64,000 nt of DNA, taken from NCBI RefSeq assembly GCF_013343005.1, contig NZ_CP054491.1, positions 62,001 through 126,000 on the forward strand. The letters are read 5' to 3'. Each line of letters opens with the position of its first letter. Positions within the stretch are counted from its first letter, which is position 1. Under the pieces are notes generated by a model. It was not told the origin of the DNA, ran no database searches, and saw only the letters and a list, made by a program, of their open reading frames with translations. The translations under genes were made by a program, and so were the position numbers. This stretch comes from Candidatus Reidiella endopervernicosa (GTDB lineage Bacteria; Pseudomonadota; Gammaproteobacteria; GCF-013343005). Positions 1-8,459 of the stretch are shown one piece after another.

Positions 1-1
1 G

Positions 2-106
2 CTCGACACTCTCTCAATGGGCATGTCGAGTGACCTTGAGGCGGCCATCGCCGAGGGTGCAACTTATGTCAGGATCGGCAGCGCCATTTTTGGCGCACGA
101 AATTAA
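2..106 (+). CDS. yggS: YggS-family PLP homeostasis protein, C-terminal end (partial)
   Basis: The first bases of the window are open from base 2 to a TAA at 104-106. The reading frame ends in [20 protein letters not shown] followed by [11 protein letters not shown]. This is the conserved C-terminal signature of the YggS/PROSC family, cytosolic PLP-binding proteins that buffer pyridoxal phosphate (family knowledge). Only about 34 residues of a usual ~230 are present, because the gene starts before the window. It lies 76 bp upstream of proC on the same strand, and yggS-proC-yggT-yggU is a very common gammaproteobacterial order, which supports the call. Confidence 0.9.
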   Translation, partial: LDTLSMGMSSDLEAAIAEGATYVRIGSAIFGARN

Positions 107-182
107 TCACATAGCTTGTCGTCACGCCTAGGCGCGGTATGCTTACTTGAAATCGAATCGATAGCACCCCATCTGGAGAGCC

Positions 183-1010
183 ATGAAGAACACAACTGTA
201 GGTTTTATCGGCGGCGGCAACATGGCGCGCAGCCTGATCGGCGGGCTGATTGCCGACGGTTTCGATCCCGACCAGATTTGGGTCGCAGATCCCGATCCGG
301 GCCAGCGTGAAACAATTCGCGCCAACTATCCGATCCATAGTAGCGACAACAATCTCGATGTAATCGAAGCTGCCGATGTGATTCTACTGTCGGTTAAACC
401 GCAACTGCTCAAAACCGTCTGCGAAGGGTTGAGCGAAGCGGTGCAGCGACGTAAACCGCTGCTGATTTCGATCGCCGCCGGTGTTCGCGAAGGGGATATC
501 GATCGCTGGCTCGGTGGCAGCACCGCACTGGTACGCACTATGCCCAACACCCCGGCACTGGTGCAGAGTGGCGCTACCGCGCTGCACGCCAACGCCGCGG
601 TCAGCAGCGGGCAACGAGATCAGGCCGAATCGATCATGCGTGCCGTCGGCCTCACCCTCTGGGTTGAGGATGAGGCGCAGATGGATGCGGTCACCGCCCT
701 CTCCGGCAGCGGACCGGCCTACCTGTTCCTGGTGATGGAGGCGATGGAAGCGGCAGGCATCGAGCTAGGCCTGTCACAAAAAAACGCCCAGCTTCTGACT
801 CTGCAGACCGCCTTTGGTGCCGCCAAGATGGCCCTGGAGAGCAGCGACGATGCCGCCACCCTGCGTGAACGCGTTACCTCACCCGGAGGCACCACCGAAC
901 AGGCCCTGAAGAGCCTTGAACAGGCAGAGCTTCGGAAGGCCTTTAAGGATGCTCTCAGTGCCGCACGCCACCGCGCCACTGAGCTGGCCGAGCAGTTCGG
1001 AGCCGAGTAA
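183..1010 (+). CDS. proC: Pyrroline-5-carboxylate reductase
   Basis: ProC reduces pyrroline-5-carboxylate to L-proline with NAD(P)H, the last step of proline synthesis, in the cytosol. The 275-residue product has the usual family length. It opens with the Rossmann motif GFIGGGNMA (residues ~7-15), then VKPQ, RTMPNTPA and SGSGPAY in the middle, and ends with the ProC signature VTSPGGTTEQAL. The ATG at 183 is the first start in frame and follows a GGAGAG ribosome site. The stop overlaps the start of yggT as TAATG, so the two are probably translationally coupled. Confidence 0.97.
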   Translation: MKNTTVGFIGGGNMARSLIGGLIADGFDPDQIWVADPDPGQRETIRANYPIHSSDNNLDVIEAADVILLSVKPQLLKTVCEGLSEAVQRRKPLLISIAAGVREGDIDRWLGGSTALVRTMPNTPALVQSGATALHANAAVSSGQRDQAESIMRAVGLTLWVEDEAQMDAVTALSGSGPAYLFLVMEAMEAAGIELGLSQKNAQLLTLQTAFGAAKMALESSDDAATLRERVTSPGGTTEQALKSLEQAELRKAFKDALSAARHRATELAEQFGAE

Positions 1011-1612
1011 TGCCCTATCTCAGCAACGCCGGTACCTTTCTAATCAGCACCCTGTTTGGGGTAGTGATTCTCGCCGTCATGATGCGTTTTCTGTTGCAGC
1101 TAATTCGCGCCGACTACTACAACCCCTTTTCCCAGTTTCTGGTCAAGGTAACCAACCCGATACTGGTCCCCATCAGGCGCATCATTCCCGGCCTGTGGGG
1201 CATCGACATGGCCAGCGTAACGTTGATGGTGACGCTGCAGTTTGTTGAGCTGCTGCTGACCATGTTGATCCTGGGTTACAGCGCTAACGTGATTGGCCTG
1301 CTACTGCTCACCGTTGAGGGATTACTCCGACTCGCCTACTACATCTTCCTCTTCTCGATCATTATCCAGGTGATCGCCAGCTGGCTGCAGCAGGGTGGAT
1401 ACAATCCGGTGATGATCCTGCTGCACCAGATCAACGAACCACTGCTGGGTCGCGCACGGCGCATGATTCCACCCGTTTCGGGACTCGACCTCTCACCACT
1501 ACTGGTGCTGGCAGCACTGCACCTCATCTCACTTCTGCTACTCGATCCGCTAAGAGATTTTGGTTTCAGCCTGGCGCTAGGACAACAGCTCGCCATGCCG
1601 CTACCACACTAA
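1010..1612 (+). CDS. yggT: YggT family integral membrane protein
   Basis: A 200-residue hydrophobic protein containing two YggT repeats, each a pair of membrane helices followed by a short conserved segment (NPILVPIRRIIPG near residue 50 and NEPLLGRARRMIPP near 145). The family sits in the cytoplasmic membrane; roles in osmotic stress and cell-division-linked processes have been proposed, but no reaction is established. It starts on the A of the proC stop (TAATG) and its own stop overlaps the next gene in the same way, so proC-yggT-yggU form one translationally coupled set. Confidence 0.93.
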   Translation: MPYLSNAGTFLISTLFGVVILAVMMRFLLQLIRADYYNPFSQFLVKVTNPILVPIRRIIPGLWGIDMASVTLMVTLQFVELLLTMLILGYSANVIGLLLLTVEGLLRLAYYIFLFSIIIQVIASWLQQGGYNPVMILLHQINEPLLGRARRMIPPVSGLDLSPLLVLAALHLISLLLLDPLRDFGFSLALGQQLAMPLPH

Positions 1613-1902
1613 TGACCGATCAACCCAGCTGGTTGACCCGTGAGGGGAGTGATTTGATTCTCAGACTGCGCATTCAACCGCGCGCCAGTCGCGACGAGGT
1701 GATTGGTCAGCATGGTGATGCACTTAAAGTCCGAATCACCGCGCCACCGGTCGATGGCAAGGCAAACAATCACCTGATCAAACTTTTTTCCCAGCTGTTC
1801 AAGGTGGCCAAAGGGGAGATCGAATTACTCAGCGGAGAGAGTGGTCGCGACAAACGAATTCGCATCCGCTCACCCCGCCAGATGCCGCCGTTTATCCCTT
1901 AA
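1612..1902 (+). CDS. yggU: DUF167 / YggU family protein
   Basis: A 96-residue protein of the small YggU (DUF167) family, whose function is unknown although structures exist. The family signature is plain: LRIQPRASRDEVIG near residue 20, then TAPPVDGKANNHLIK near 45 and a GESGRDKRIRI segment near 80. The start codon overlaps the yggT stop (TAATG). It ends the yggS-proC-yggT-yggU cluster. A TATAAT hexamer 48 bp past the stop (1950-1955), without a convincing -35 partner, could serve the next gene. Confidence 0.93.
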   Translation: MTDQPSWLTREGSDLILRLRIQPRASRDEVIGQHGDALKVRITAPPVDGKANNHLIKLFSQLFKVAKGEIELLSGESGRDKRIRIRSPRQMPPFIP

Positions 1903-2034
1903 CTACACTGTGAGACAGATCCCGGTATTCGCCAATCAGCCACTTATACTATAATCGCAGATCGGGGCAGCGCTTTTTCAGTGCTAAGCTACTGACAGAA
2001 CAATAATTTCACGGAAACGAGTAGACTCAATCTC

Positions 2035-3969
2035 ATGGCAACAGCAGAAGATCAACTCAGAAAACAGGTAGAGGCCTTCGATCACTGGAAGAGCGATCTC
2101 ATCGAGGCGATCAAGGATTACCAGAAGTGGCTCGACCGCAATGAGCTGGGGGGTCCCGATGTCGATCTGCGCATCTACGACACACTCGAGTCACTACGCA
2201 AAGACCACCTGACCATCGCCTTTGTTGCCGAGTTCTCACGCGGCAAGACTGAGCTGATCAACGCCATCTTCTTTGCCGATTTCCAGCGCCGCCTGCTCCC
2301 CTCCGAGGCGGGCCGTACCACTATGTGCCCCACCGAACTCTTCTATGACCAGGATGAGAAGGGCGCCTATATCAAACTGCTCCCTATCGAGACACGCCTG
2401 CAGGAGACCAGCCTTGCCGAATTCAAGCTGGATAAGATGCAGTGGGTCTCGACTGCACTCGACACCAACGATCCCGAGCAGGTCGCCGAAGCGCTCAAAC
2501 AGGTGATTCGCACCAAGCGCGTCACACTCGATGAGGCGAAAAAACTCGGTATGTACAACGAGGAGTGGCTCACCCAGGAGGAACGTAAGAATCCACCTGA
2601 TCACCTCGAAATTCCGATGTGGCGCCACGCCCTGATCAGCTTCCCTCATCCGCTGCTCAAGCAGGGATTGGTAATTCTCGACACCCCTGGACTCAACGCT
2701 CTCGGCACGGAGCCGGAGTTGACCGTCAATATGCTGCCCTCGGCGCAAGCGGTGCTATTCATCCTCGCTGCCGACACCGGCGTCACCAAGAGTGATCTCG
2801 ATGTCTGGCAGCTCTACATCACTGGCGTGCGCAACAGCCATCCCAAGGGGCTGCTGGTCGTACTCAACAAGACCGATACCCTCTGGGATGAACTCAAGGG
2901 TGAACCTGCCATTCAGGCCAGCATCAAGCAACAGTGCGACACCACTGCCGAGACACTAAAGATTGATGCCGACTCTATCTTCCCTCTCTCGGCCCACAAG
3001 GGTCTGCTAGGCAAGATCCGCGACGATCATGAACTACTCCAGCGCAGCCAGCTGCTGACGCTGGAGAATCACATCGCCGAGTCGGTACTACCCGACAAAC
3101 AGCGCATCGTGCAGGAGAGCGTTGCGGGTGAGATCGGTGGCATGGTCAACGAAAGCCGTCAGACCGTTGAAACCCGCATCAATAACACTCGCAAGCAGCT
3201 CGAAGAGCTGCACGCCATCAGTGGCAAAAACTCCGAGGTCATCGCTCACCTGATGAGCAAGACCCGCGACGAGCAGGCCGACTACCTGAAGAATGTTGAG
3301 AATTTCCAGGCCAGCCGCCGCATCCTGGCTCGTCAGGCCAAGTCCCTGCTCGACACCCTGAGCGTCGACTCCCTCGACACCCTGATCGCAGAGACCCGTC
3401 AGGAGATGGTCGACAGCTGGACCACCGTCGGCATGAAAAAAGGCATGAAGACGCTATTTGAGGGCGCCCACGACACTATGGAGCGTGCTGGCGAACAGGC
3501 CGAACAGACACGCCGTCTAATCATGTCTATCTACAAGAAGTTCAACGAAGAGCATGGACTGCCCGTCGGCAACCCGAAGATGTTCTCCGTGAGCCGCTAC
3601 AAGGGCGATCTCGACAAGCTCTACGAAGAGGCGGAGGTATTCCGCAACAGCCCGGTCACCACCCTCACCGAACAGAGCTTTGTGGTGAAGAAGTTCTTTA
3701 TTTCGCTGGTTAGCCACGCCCGCAACCTCTTCTTCAAGGCGAACCAGCAAGCCGACAACTGGCTCAAAGAGGTGATGAACCCGCTGGTCAATCAGATCAA
3801 GGAGCACAAGGCGTCGATGGAGAAACGTCTCGAGACGCTACGTAAGATTAACGAATCGCGTGAGACGGTTGAGGCGAAGATCAGCGAGCTTGAGGCGCAC
3901 CTGAAAGAGCTGGTCCAGCAGTATGAGGAGCTTTCGCAGTTGCTCGTCACCTTCCAGCCCCCCGAATAG
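2035..3969 (+). CDS. Dynamin-like GTPase
   Basis: A 644-residue dynamin-superfamily GTPase. The P-loop reads AEFSRGKT (residues ~65-72); the first Gly of the usual GEFSxGKS is Ala here. A G2-like RTTMCPT follows, then the G3 box ILDTPG (~214-219) and the G4 box LNKTD (~277-281). The second half is Glu/Lys/Gln-rich and looks like the long helical stalk of bacterial dynamin-like proteins, without an obvious transmembrane pair. Such proteins remodel or protect membranes, but the job of this subfamily is not known. It stands alone between yggU and metX. The start is the ATG at 2035; no strong ribosome site is seen. Confidence 0.85.
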   Translation: MATAEDQLRKQVEAFDHWKSDLIEAIKDYQKWLDRNELGGPDVDLRIYDTLESLRKDHLTIAFVAEFSRGKTELINAIFFADFQRRLLPSEAGRTTMCPTELFYDQDEKGAYIKLLPIETRLQETSLAEFKLDKMQWVSTALDTNDPEQVAEALKQVIRTKRVTLDEAKKLGMYNEEWLTQEERKNPPDHLEIPMWRHALISFPHPLLKQGLVILDTPGLNALGTEPELTVNMLPSAQAVLFILAADTGVTKSDLDVWQLYITGVRNSHPKGLLVVLNKTDTLWDELKGEPAIQASIKQQCDTTAETLKIDADSIFPLSAHKGLLGKIRDDHELLQRSQLLTLENHIAESVLPDKQRIVQESVAGEIGGMVNESRQTVETRINNTRKQLEELHAISGKNSEVIAHLMSKTRDEQADYLKNVENFQASRRILARQAKSLLDTLSVDSLDTLIAETRQEMVDSWTTVGMKKGMKTLFEGAHDTMERAGEQAEQTRRLIMSIYKKFNEEHGLPVGNPKMFSVSRYKGDLDKLYEEAEVFRNSPVTTLTEQSFVVKKFFISLVSHARNLFFKANQQADNWLKEVMNPLVNQIKEHKASMEKRLETLRKINESRETVEAKISELEAHLKELVQQYEELSQLLVTFQPPE

Positions 3970-4060
3970 CAGCGCATGCAGTAGCGCTTGGTTTAGAGCG
4001 AGTGCTCACATAGAATCAGCGGTCGATCAAAACGACACCGAAGCAAGGTAATAGAACGCA

Positions 4061-5160
4061 ATGCCAGACACGATCCCGGCCGACTCCATCGGTCTGGTCA
4101 CCCCACAGACGCACCACTTCAGTCAGCCACTCGAGCTTGCCTGCGGTAAGACGCTGGGCGAATACTCGCTGGTCTATGAAACCTACGGCACGCTCAACAG
4201 CTCTGCCAGTAATGCGATCCTGATCTGCCACGCACTCTCGGGTGACCAGCACGCCGCTGGTTACAACTCGATGGATGATCGCAAACCGGGCTGGTGGGAA
4301 TCGGCAATTGGACCGGGAAAACCGATCGATACCGACCGTTTCTTTGTCGTCTGCTCTAATAATCTTGGCGGCTGCAAAGGCTCAACAGGCCCCACCACCA
4401 CCAACCCGGAAACCGGCAGACCCTACGGCCCCGACTTTCCCATCGTCACCGTTGAGGACTGGGTCAATAGTCAGGCACGACTCGGTGATGTACTCGGTAT
4501 TGAGCGCTGGAGCGCAGTGATTGGTGGTAGCCTGGGCGGCATGCAGGTACTGCAGTGGGCAATCGACTACCCGGAGCGTATCAGCCACGCCATCGTCATC
4601 GCCGCAGCCCCAACTTCCGGCACTAGAGGACATCGCTTCAATAGGGTCAGCAGGCGATCATGTCAGATCCCGACTCTCGGACGGGACCTACAGCGATATC
4701 GGGTACCGCCGCGGCGCATGCTGGACGCATGCTGGGGCACATCACCTACCTCTCTGACGACTCGATGCGCGCCAAGTTCGGGCGAGAACTCGCGAGGACA
4801 GAAACATCGGCTTTGATGCAATTTCGAGGTGAGAGCATCGCGTATCAGGACGTCTTTGTCGACCGATTTGATGCCCACCTACTGTGATGACGGACTCGAC
4901 TCATTGACACGTACCCGCCAGCGAGCACACGCAATCTGGCACGCAGCACTGGCAAGGTACATCACAATTCTATGGTGATCGCCTTCACCAGCGACTGGCG
5001 CTTCTCACCAGAGCGTTCGCGTGAGATCGTGCGTGCGCTACTCGATGGCAACAAACAGGTAAGCTACGCTGTGATCGGGGCAACATGGCAGACGCATTCT
5101 GCGTAGATCAGACCCTTTGGACCGATCTTCACGCCCACATGGACGCATCATGAAAGGCAG
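4061..5160 (+). pseudogene. metX: Homoserine O-acyltransferase, broken by multiple frameshifts
   Basis: MetX acylates homoserine at the start of methionine synthesis. The frame is intact from ATG 4061 to about 4615 and carries [12 protein letters not shown], the nucleophile elbow [12 protein letters not shown] and an intact N-terminal alpha/beta-hydrolase core. Beyond that, family segments continue only in alternating frames: [16 protein letters not shown]-like near 4730, VDRFDAH near 4858, FTSDWRFSPERSREIVRALL near 4985-5045, and a degraded His/Asp end. Several small deletions and insertions are needed to rejoin them. The gene is either a fresh pseudogene or a badly sequenced intact gene; the high similarity kept in every frame favours the second. 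Confidence 0.8.
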
Positions 5161-5766
5161 CGCAATCACGACCCTTCCGCCCGACCTGAGATCAATCACG
5201 ACTGGGTCACACGGCCAAGGTGCTGCGACCTGCTTTGGAGACGGCACTTCTCAGCGATCTGCGCAACGCCACCAGGAGCGGTTATGGGCTTGAGATCGAT
5301 GAGAAGAACATCGCCACCTGTATTCGCGCCGGCGTCAATGTCATCCACACCGATCTCGATGCAGGGCTGGCCGATTTTGAGGCCGACACCTTCGACTACG
5401 TGATCATGACGCAGACCCTACAGGCAATGCACTTCCCTGAGCGGCTGCTCGATGAGATGCTGCGTGTCGGTCGTCAGGGTATCGTCACCTTCCCCAACTT
5501 CGGCCACTGGCGAACGTATCATCCGACTGGGCGGTCATATGCCGGTCACCCGCACCCTGCCCAGCGAGTGGTACGACACACCCAACATACATCTCTGCAC
5601 CAATGCCGATTTCGAACGTCTTTGTGAGCAGAAGGGGATCGAAATCCTCGAACGTAGCGTGGTCAACCGCAAACACAATAAAACCCTGCTCGCTCACTCC
5701 CAACCTTGGGTAGATCGGCTTCCATTCACCACCCTACATCTCGACCTGCAGGGGTTGACCATTTGA
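5161..5766 (+). pseudogene. metW: Methionine biosynthesis methyltransferase-like MetW, frameshifted
   Basis: MetW is a small class I SAM-methyltransferase-like partner of MetX. Recognisable segments are a scrambled GAKVLDLGCGDG region (about 5205-5240), SGYGLEID-like at 5280, NVIHTDLDAGLADFE, FDYVIMTQTLQAMHFPERLL and FPNFGHWR in one frame up to about 5510. Then GGHMPVTRTLPSEWYDTPNI and ILERSVVN follow in another frame to a TGA at 5764-5766. The start codon and the SAM-binding glycine loop are damaged. It follows metX directly, the usual metXW order, so both genes share the same damaged stretch. Confidence 0.8.
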
Positions 5767-5916
5767 GTAACTGCCTATACTTGACTACAATAAAAACAGA
5801 CCGTGGTATGGAGGCTATCTTGGACCAACCGACAGGCTGCTGAAATGTAAGCTGCTTCTAGCTCGTTGCGTTCGTCACTTTCATCAACTCGCAGCTGGGC
5901 CGAACCGACCTCGACG
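5531..5916 (+). repeat. Tandem duplication, first unit (metW tail plus start of next gene)
   Basis: This unit runs from the metW C-terminus (GCGGTCATAT at 5531), through the intergenic spacer, to a degraded copy of the first ~100 bases of the downstream PhnD-like gene (GTATGGAGGCTATCTTGG at 5806). The same series repeats directly after it. Here the metW part is the better preserved and the phnD-like part is riddled with indels. The unit length is about 386 bases by eye. Confidence 0.75.
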
Positions 5917-6340
5917 GCGGTCATATCGGATCACCCGCACCCTGCGTGATGGGACGACACACCCAACATACATCTCTGCACCATTGCCGATTTCGAACGT
6001 CTTTGTGAGCAGAAGGGGATCGAAACGAACGTACGTCTCAACCTGCAACACACAAACCCTGCTCGCTCGCAGTTGATCGCAACCTTTTGTGATGGCCGTC
6101 CACCGATCAACGCCTCTACATCCAGTCGTGTCTCTAGCACATGACCATTTGGGTTTAAACTGCCCTATACTTTGTCTGACAATAAAAAAAACAACCAGTG
6201 GTATGGAGGCTATCTTGGGACCAACCCGTATAGGCTTAAGGAAGTGGTTAACGCTGCTTCTAGCCCTGCTCTGCGTTTCGCACTTCTCATCAACATACGC
6301 AGCTGAGAGTGCCGAACACGACTCTGAACGACCGATCATA
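5917..6340 (+). repeat. Tandem duplication, second unit
   Basis: The second unit begins with GCGGTCATAT at 5917 and repeats the metW tail, including a long shared stretch around 5961-6030 that matches 5581-5655. It then repeats the spacer and runs into the intact start of the PhnD-like gene at 6203. In this unit the metW part is degraded and the downstream gene intact, the mirror image of the first unit. Apart from this duplication the 436 bases between metW and the next gene hold nothing recognisable. Confidence 0.75.
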
Positions 6341-7084
6341 TTTGGTATTACACCCTTTATGAGCCCCATTGCGTTGATGCAACGATTCACAGCGCTACGC
6401 AACCACCTCAGCCACACCTTGAAACGACAGGTACTGATCGAAACTGCCAGTAGCTTCGATGAGTTCATTAAGCGCACCGCACAACGACGCTACGATCTTG
6501 TCTTTACCTCACCCACCTTCTCTCTGCTCGCAGTTGATAGCGGTTACTACCGCATGGCCGCCACGCCGATCAACGCCGTCTCTGCACAGGTCGTAGTCTC
6601 CTACCCTGCGCCCTATCGAACCATCGAGGATCTGGCTGAACTACGTGTCGCCACACCTCCCGCACAGGGCTTCATCTCACTGGCAGGAAAGGAGCTATTT
6701 ACACAGAACGGTGTAACCGGCAACAAGAGTCCCACATATATTCCCTTCAGGACACATAACGCCGCCTATCAGGCGGTGCTTGGCGGCGAGGCGGACGCAG
6801 CAATCATCTCCAACTACGTACTCAAAAAAGTCCACCACAGTGGCATTCCGCTCAGAGTGATTGAATTTAGTCGACAATTTCCTGGAATGGGTGTGCTCGT
6901 CGCCAACAGCAACGATGACAGGACCAATCGGCTCTTCGTCGAGACCATGATCTCACTGCAACGCTCACAGAATGGTCAACAGATCCTACAGAAGATTGCC
7001 TTCCCAGGATTTCGTACGGCCTCGATCGAGGAGTTTGAACCCGCTCGCGCATTCATGCCCAATCTCAAGAAGGGACTGCATTGA
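6203..7084 (+). CDS. PhnD-like periplasmic substrate-binding protein
   Basis: A secreted binding protein of the phosphate/phosphite/phosphonate (PhnD/PtxB) type, about 293 residues. From ATG 6203 it has a basic N-terminus and a hydrophobic stretch WLTLLLALLCVS ending near AYAAES-like cleavage residues (~33). After that come FGITPFMSP, RYDLVFTSPTFS and the GEADAAIISNYVL segment, all typical of this fold. The ligand is not predictable. The open frame reaches back to 6089, but that region is duplicated spacer, so 6203 is chosen. No ABC transporter genes follow; instead its stop overlaps a membrane c-di-GMP protein, so it probably acts as that receptor's ligand-sensing partner. Confidence 0.85.
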   Translation: MEAILGPTRIGLRKWLTLLLALLCVSHFSSTYAAESAEHDSERPIIFGITPFMSPIALMQRFTALRNHLSHTLKRQVLIETASSFDEFIKRTAQRRYDLVFTSPTFSLLAVDSGYYRMAATPINAVSAQVVVSYPAPYRTIEDLAELRVATPPAQGFISLAGKELFTQNGVTGNKSPTYIPFRTHNAAYQAVLGGEADAAIISNYVLKKVHHSGIPLRVIEFSRQFPGMGVLVANSNDDRTNRLFVETMISLQRSQNGQQILQKIAFPGFRTASIEEFEPARAFMPNLKKGLH

Positions 7085-8346
7085 TGCAACTACGCTTTGC
7101 GTCCCGCATCATCCTTAGCGTAGTCATCATCGAGGCGCTGATGCTCTCTCTACTGGTCTGGAACAGCGTACGACTGATCAACACCAGTCACGCCGAACTC
7201 ATGGAACAGTCACTCAATGAGAAGGCCGAACTGCTCGCCAACTCTCTGGCTCCAGGGCTGATCACACTCGACCGTGCGCTGCTCATCGATGCGCTCGCAC
7301 CACTGAAGAAAAATCCGACCCTGCTCTACGCCACCGTCTACGGTCTCGACAACCGGGTACTGGCGCACATCGGCACCAAGATAGAGAAACGCTCCGACCT
7401 TTCACATAGCCACCACGACCTGAGTTTCATTGAAGCCACCGAAGATGGTGTTTTCGACCTCTCCCACCCGGTCGTCGTTTCGGGTCAACCGCTCGGCAGC
7501 CTGCACATCGGCTACTCAACCAAACTGGTCGTGGCCCTGACCAAACAGACTCGCTTCCAAAACACCGCTATTGCTGCTGCCGCGCTACTCTTCTCAATCA
7601 TGGTGACGGTAGCCATCGGCCTCTTTCTGACCCGTAGCCTGCGCCAACTAAAACAGGGATCCGAAGCACTACAACGCGGTGACCTGGATCATCGTATCGA
7701 GATCAATCGTAGCGATGAGATTGGCGATGTTGCCAACTCCTTTAACCAGCTCGCCAACCACCTCGATGCCACACAGAAAGAGTTGGAGCTGGAACACACC
7801 AAGCTGCTGCGTCAAACCGCACATCTCAACAACCTGCTCAATGGTGTTAATGCCGTTATCTGGGAGGCAGAGCCGGAATCGGGCTGCTTCACCTACGTCA
7901 GCAACGAGGCGAAGAACCTTCTCGGACTACCGATAGAGCGCTGGTACCACCCCGACTTTTTCCACAAGCATGCCCACCCCGATGACCTGCAGTGTGTGAT
8001 CGAATCAGTTACGGACAACAGCAGCGCCACTGGCCGCTTTAGCATCGACTTCCGCCTCTACGATGAGAGTGGCCACACCATCTGGGCACGCATGATCAGC
8101 ACCAGTGAATATAACGATCAGAACGAACTGGTACTGCGTGGATTATTACTCGACATCTCCGAGCAGAAGGCCTCCCGGGGAGTCGCTATTTTTGCGAAAG
8201 TTTGTTTTGGGCATCCAAGCCCAAGCAAGCGGCAAATACTTAACGCGACCGTTTATGCCTACGGCTCCCCGACCGTCCTGCGTTCGTTGCGTAATCACCT
8301 CTTCGCGGCTCTACACAACTCCCTCAGTGACTCTACGCCGACATAA
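7084..8346 (+). CDS. Membrane HAMP-PAS sensor, N-terminal part of a GGDEF-EAL protein cut by a repeat
   Basis: This is the 5' part of one long gene whose catalytic half lies at 8460-9800. It has a transmembrane helix (~residues 6-28), a periplasmic domain of ~130 residues, a second helix (~160-182), a HAMP domain (RSLRQLKQGSEALQRGDLDH) and a PAS/PAC domain ending at LLLDISEQKAS. From 8176 the frame enters the 284 bp repeat and ends at a stop at 8344-8346, adding about 56 residues that are not native. The ATG at 7084 overlaps the stop of the PhnD-like gene (TGATG); a TTG at 7081 is also possible. The true protein would continue EERIVYLAEHDSLTGL after the repeat. Confidence 0.85.
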   Translation: MQLRFASRIILSVVIIEALMLSLLVWNSVRLINTSHAELMEQSLNEKAELLANSLAPGLITLDRALLIDALAPLKKNPTLLYATVYGLDNRVLAHIGTKIEKRSDLSHSHHDLSFIEATEDGVFDLSHPVVVSGQPLGSLHIGYSTKLVVALTKQTRFQNTAIAAAALLFSIMVTVAIGLFLTRSLRQLKQGSEALQRGDLDHRIEINRSDEIGDVANSFNQLANHLDATQKELELEHTKLLRQTAHLNNLLNGVNAVIWEAEPESGCFTYVSNEAKNLLGLPIERWYHPDFFHKHAHPDDLQCVIESVTDNSSATGRFSIDFRLYDESGHTIWARMISTSEYNDQNELVLRGLLLDISEQKASRGVAIFAKVCFGHPSPSKRQILNATVYAYGSPTVLRSLRNHLFAALHNSLSDSTPT

Positions 8347-8459
8347 AGCCGCTGCTGCATCTTCTCCGTCGTTCGCTCACGCTCTCAACTACGAATAGGC
8401 AGACGACGTCGACTATCGCGGACTAACCGCCTTCGCTTCGCTATCCATGGCGGTCAGCG
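8176..8459 (+). repeat. 284 bp interspersed repeat, copy 1 (inside a c-di-GMP gene)
   Basis: The sequence runs from CGGGGAGTCGC to GGCGGTCAGCG. Near-identical copies lie at 30008-30291 (same orientation, also 284 bp) and 51303-51581 (opposite orientation). It sits between the PAS and GGDEF domains. Taking out exactly these 284 bases joins the codons for EQKAS to EERIVYLAEHD in frame. No terminal inverted repeats, transposase or clear target duplication are seen. Short inverted repeats inside it include GGGC/GCCC near the left end, GCGGCT/AGCCGC in the middle and ACCGCC/GGCGGT at the right end. Short open frames within it are shared by all copies and are probably not genes. Confidence 0.92.

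Noticed and set aside
8193-8398. Short open frames inside the 284 bp repeat (e.g. the 97-codon frame at 8105-8398 and its counterpart at 30024-30230)
   Set aside because: They recur with every copy and their ends vary with the flanking DNA. Sequence differences do not favour silent changes in any obvious way. They have no ribosome site, so they look like by-products of a GC-rich repeat.
8176-8459. The repeat as a classical MITE or insertion sequence remnant
   Set aside because: No terminal inverted repeats: the ends CGGGGAGTCGC and GGTCAGCG are not complementary over a useful length. No consistent target duplication and no transposase fragment are visible.
8176-8459. The repeat as a group I or group II self-splicing intron
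   Set aside because: The exon before it does not end in T, no P/Q/R/S-like core or domain V hairpin could be identified by eye, and copy 3 is not inside a gene. Left as an open test only.
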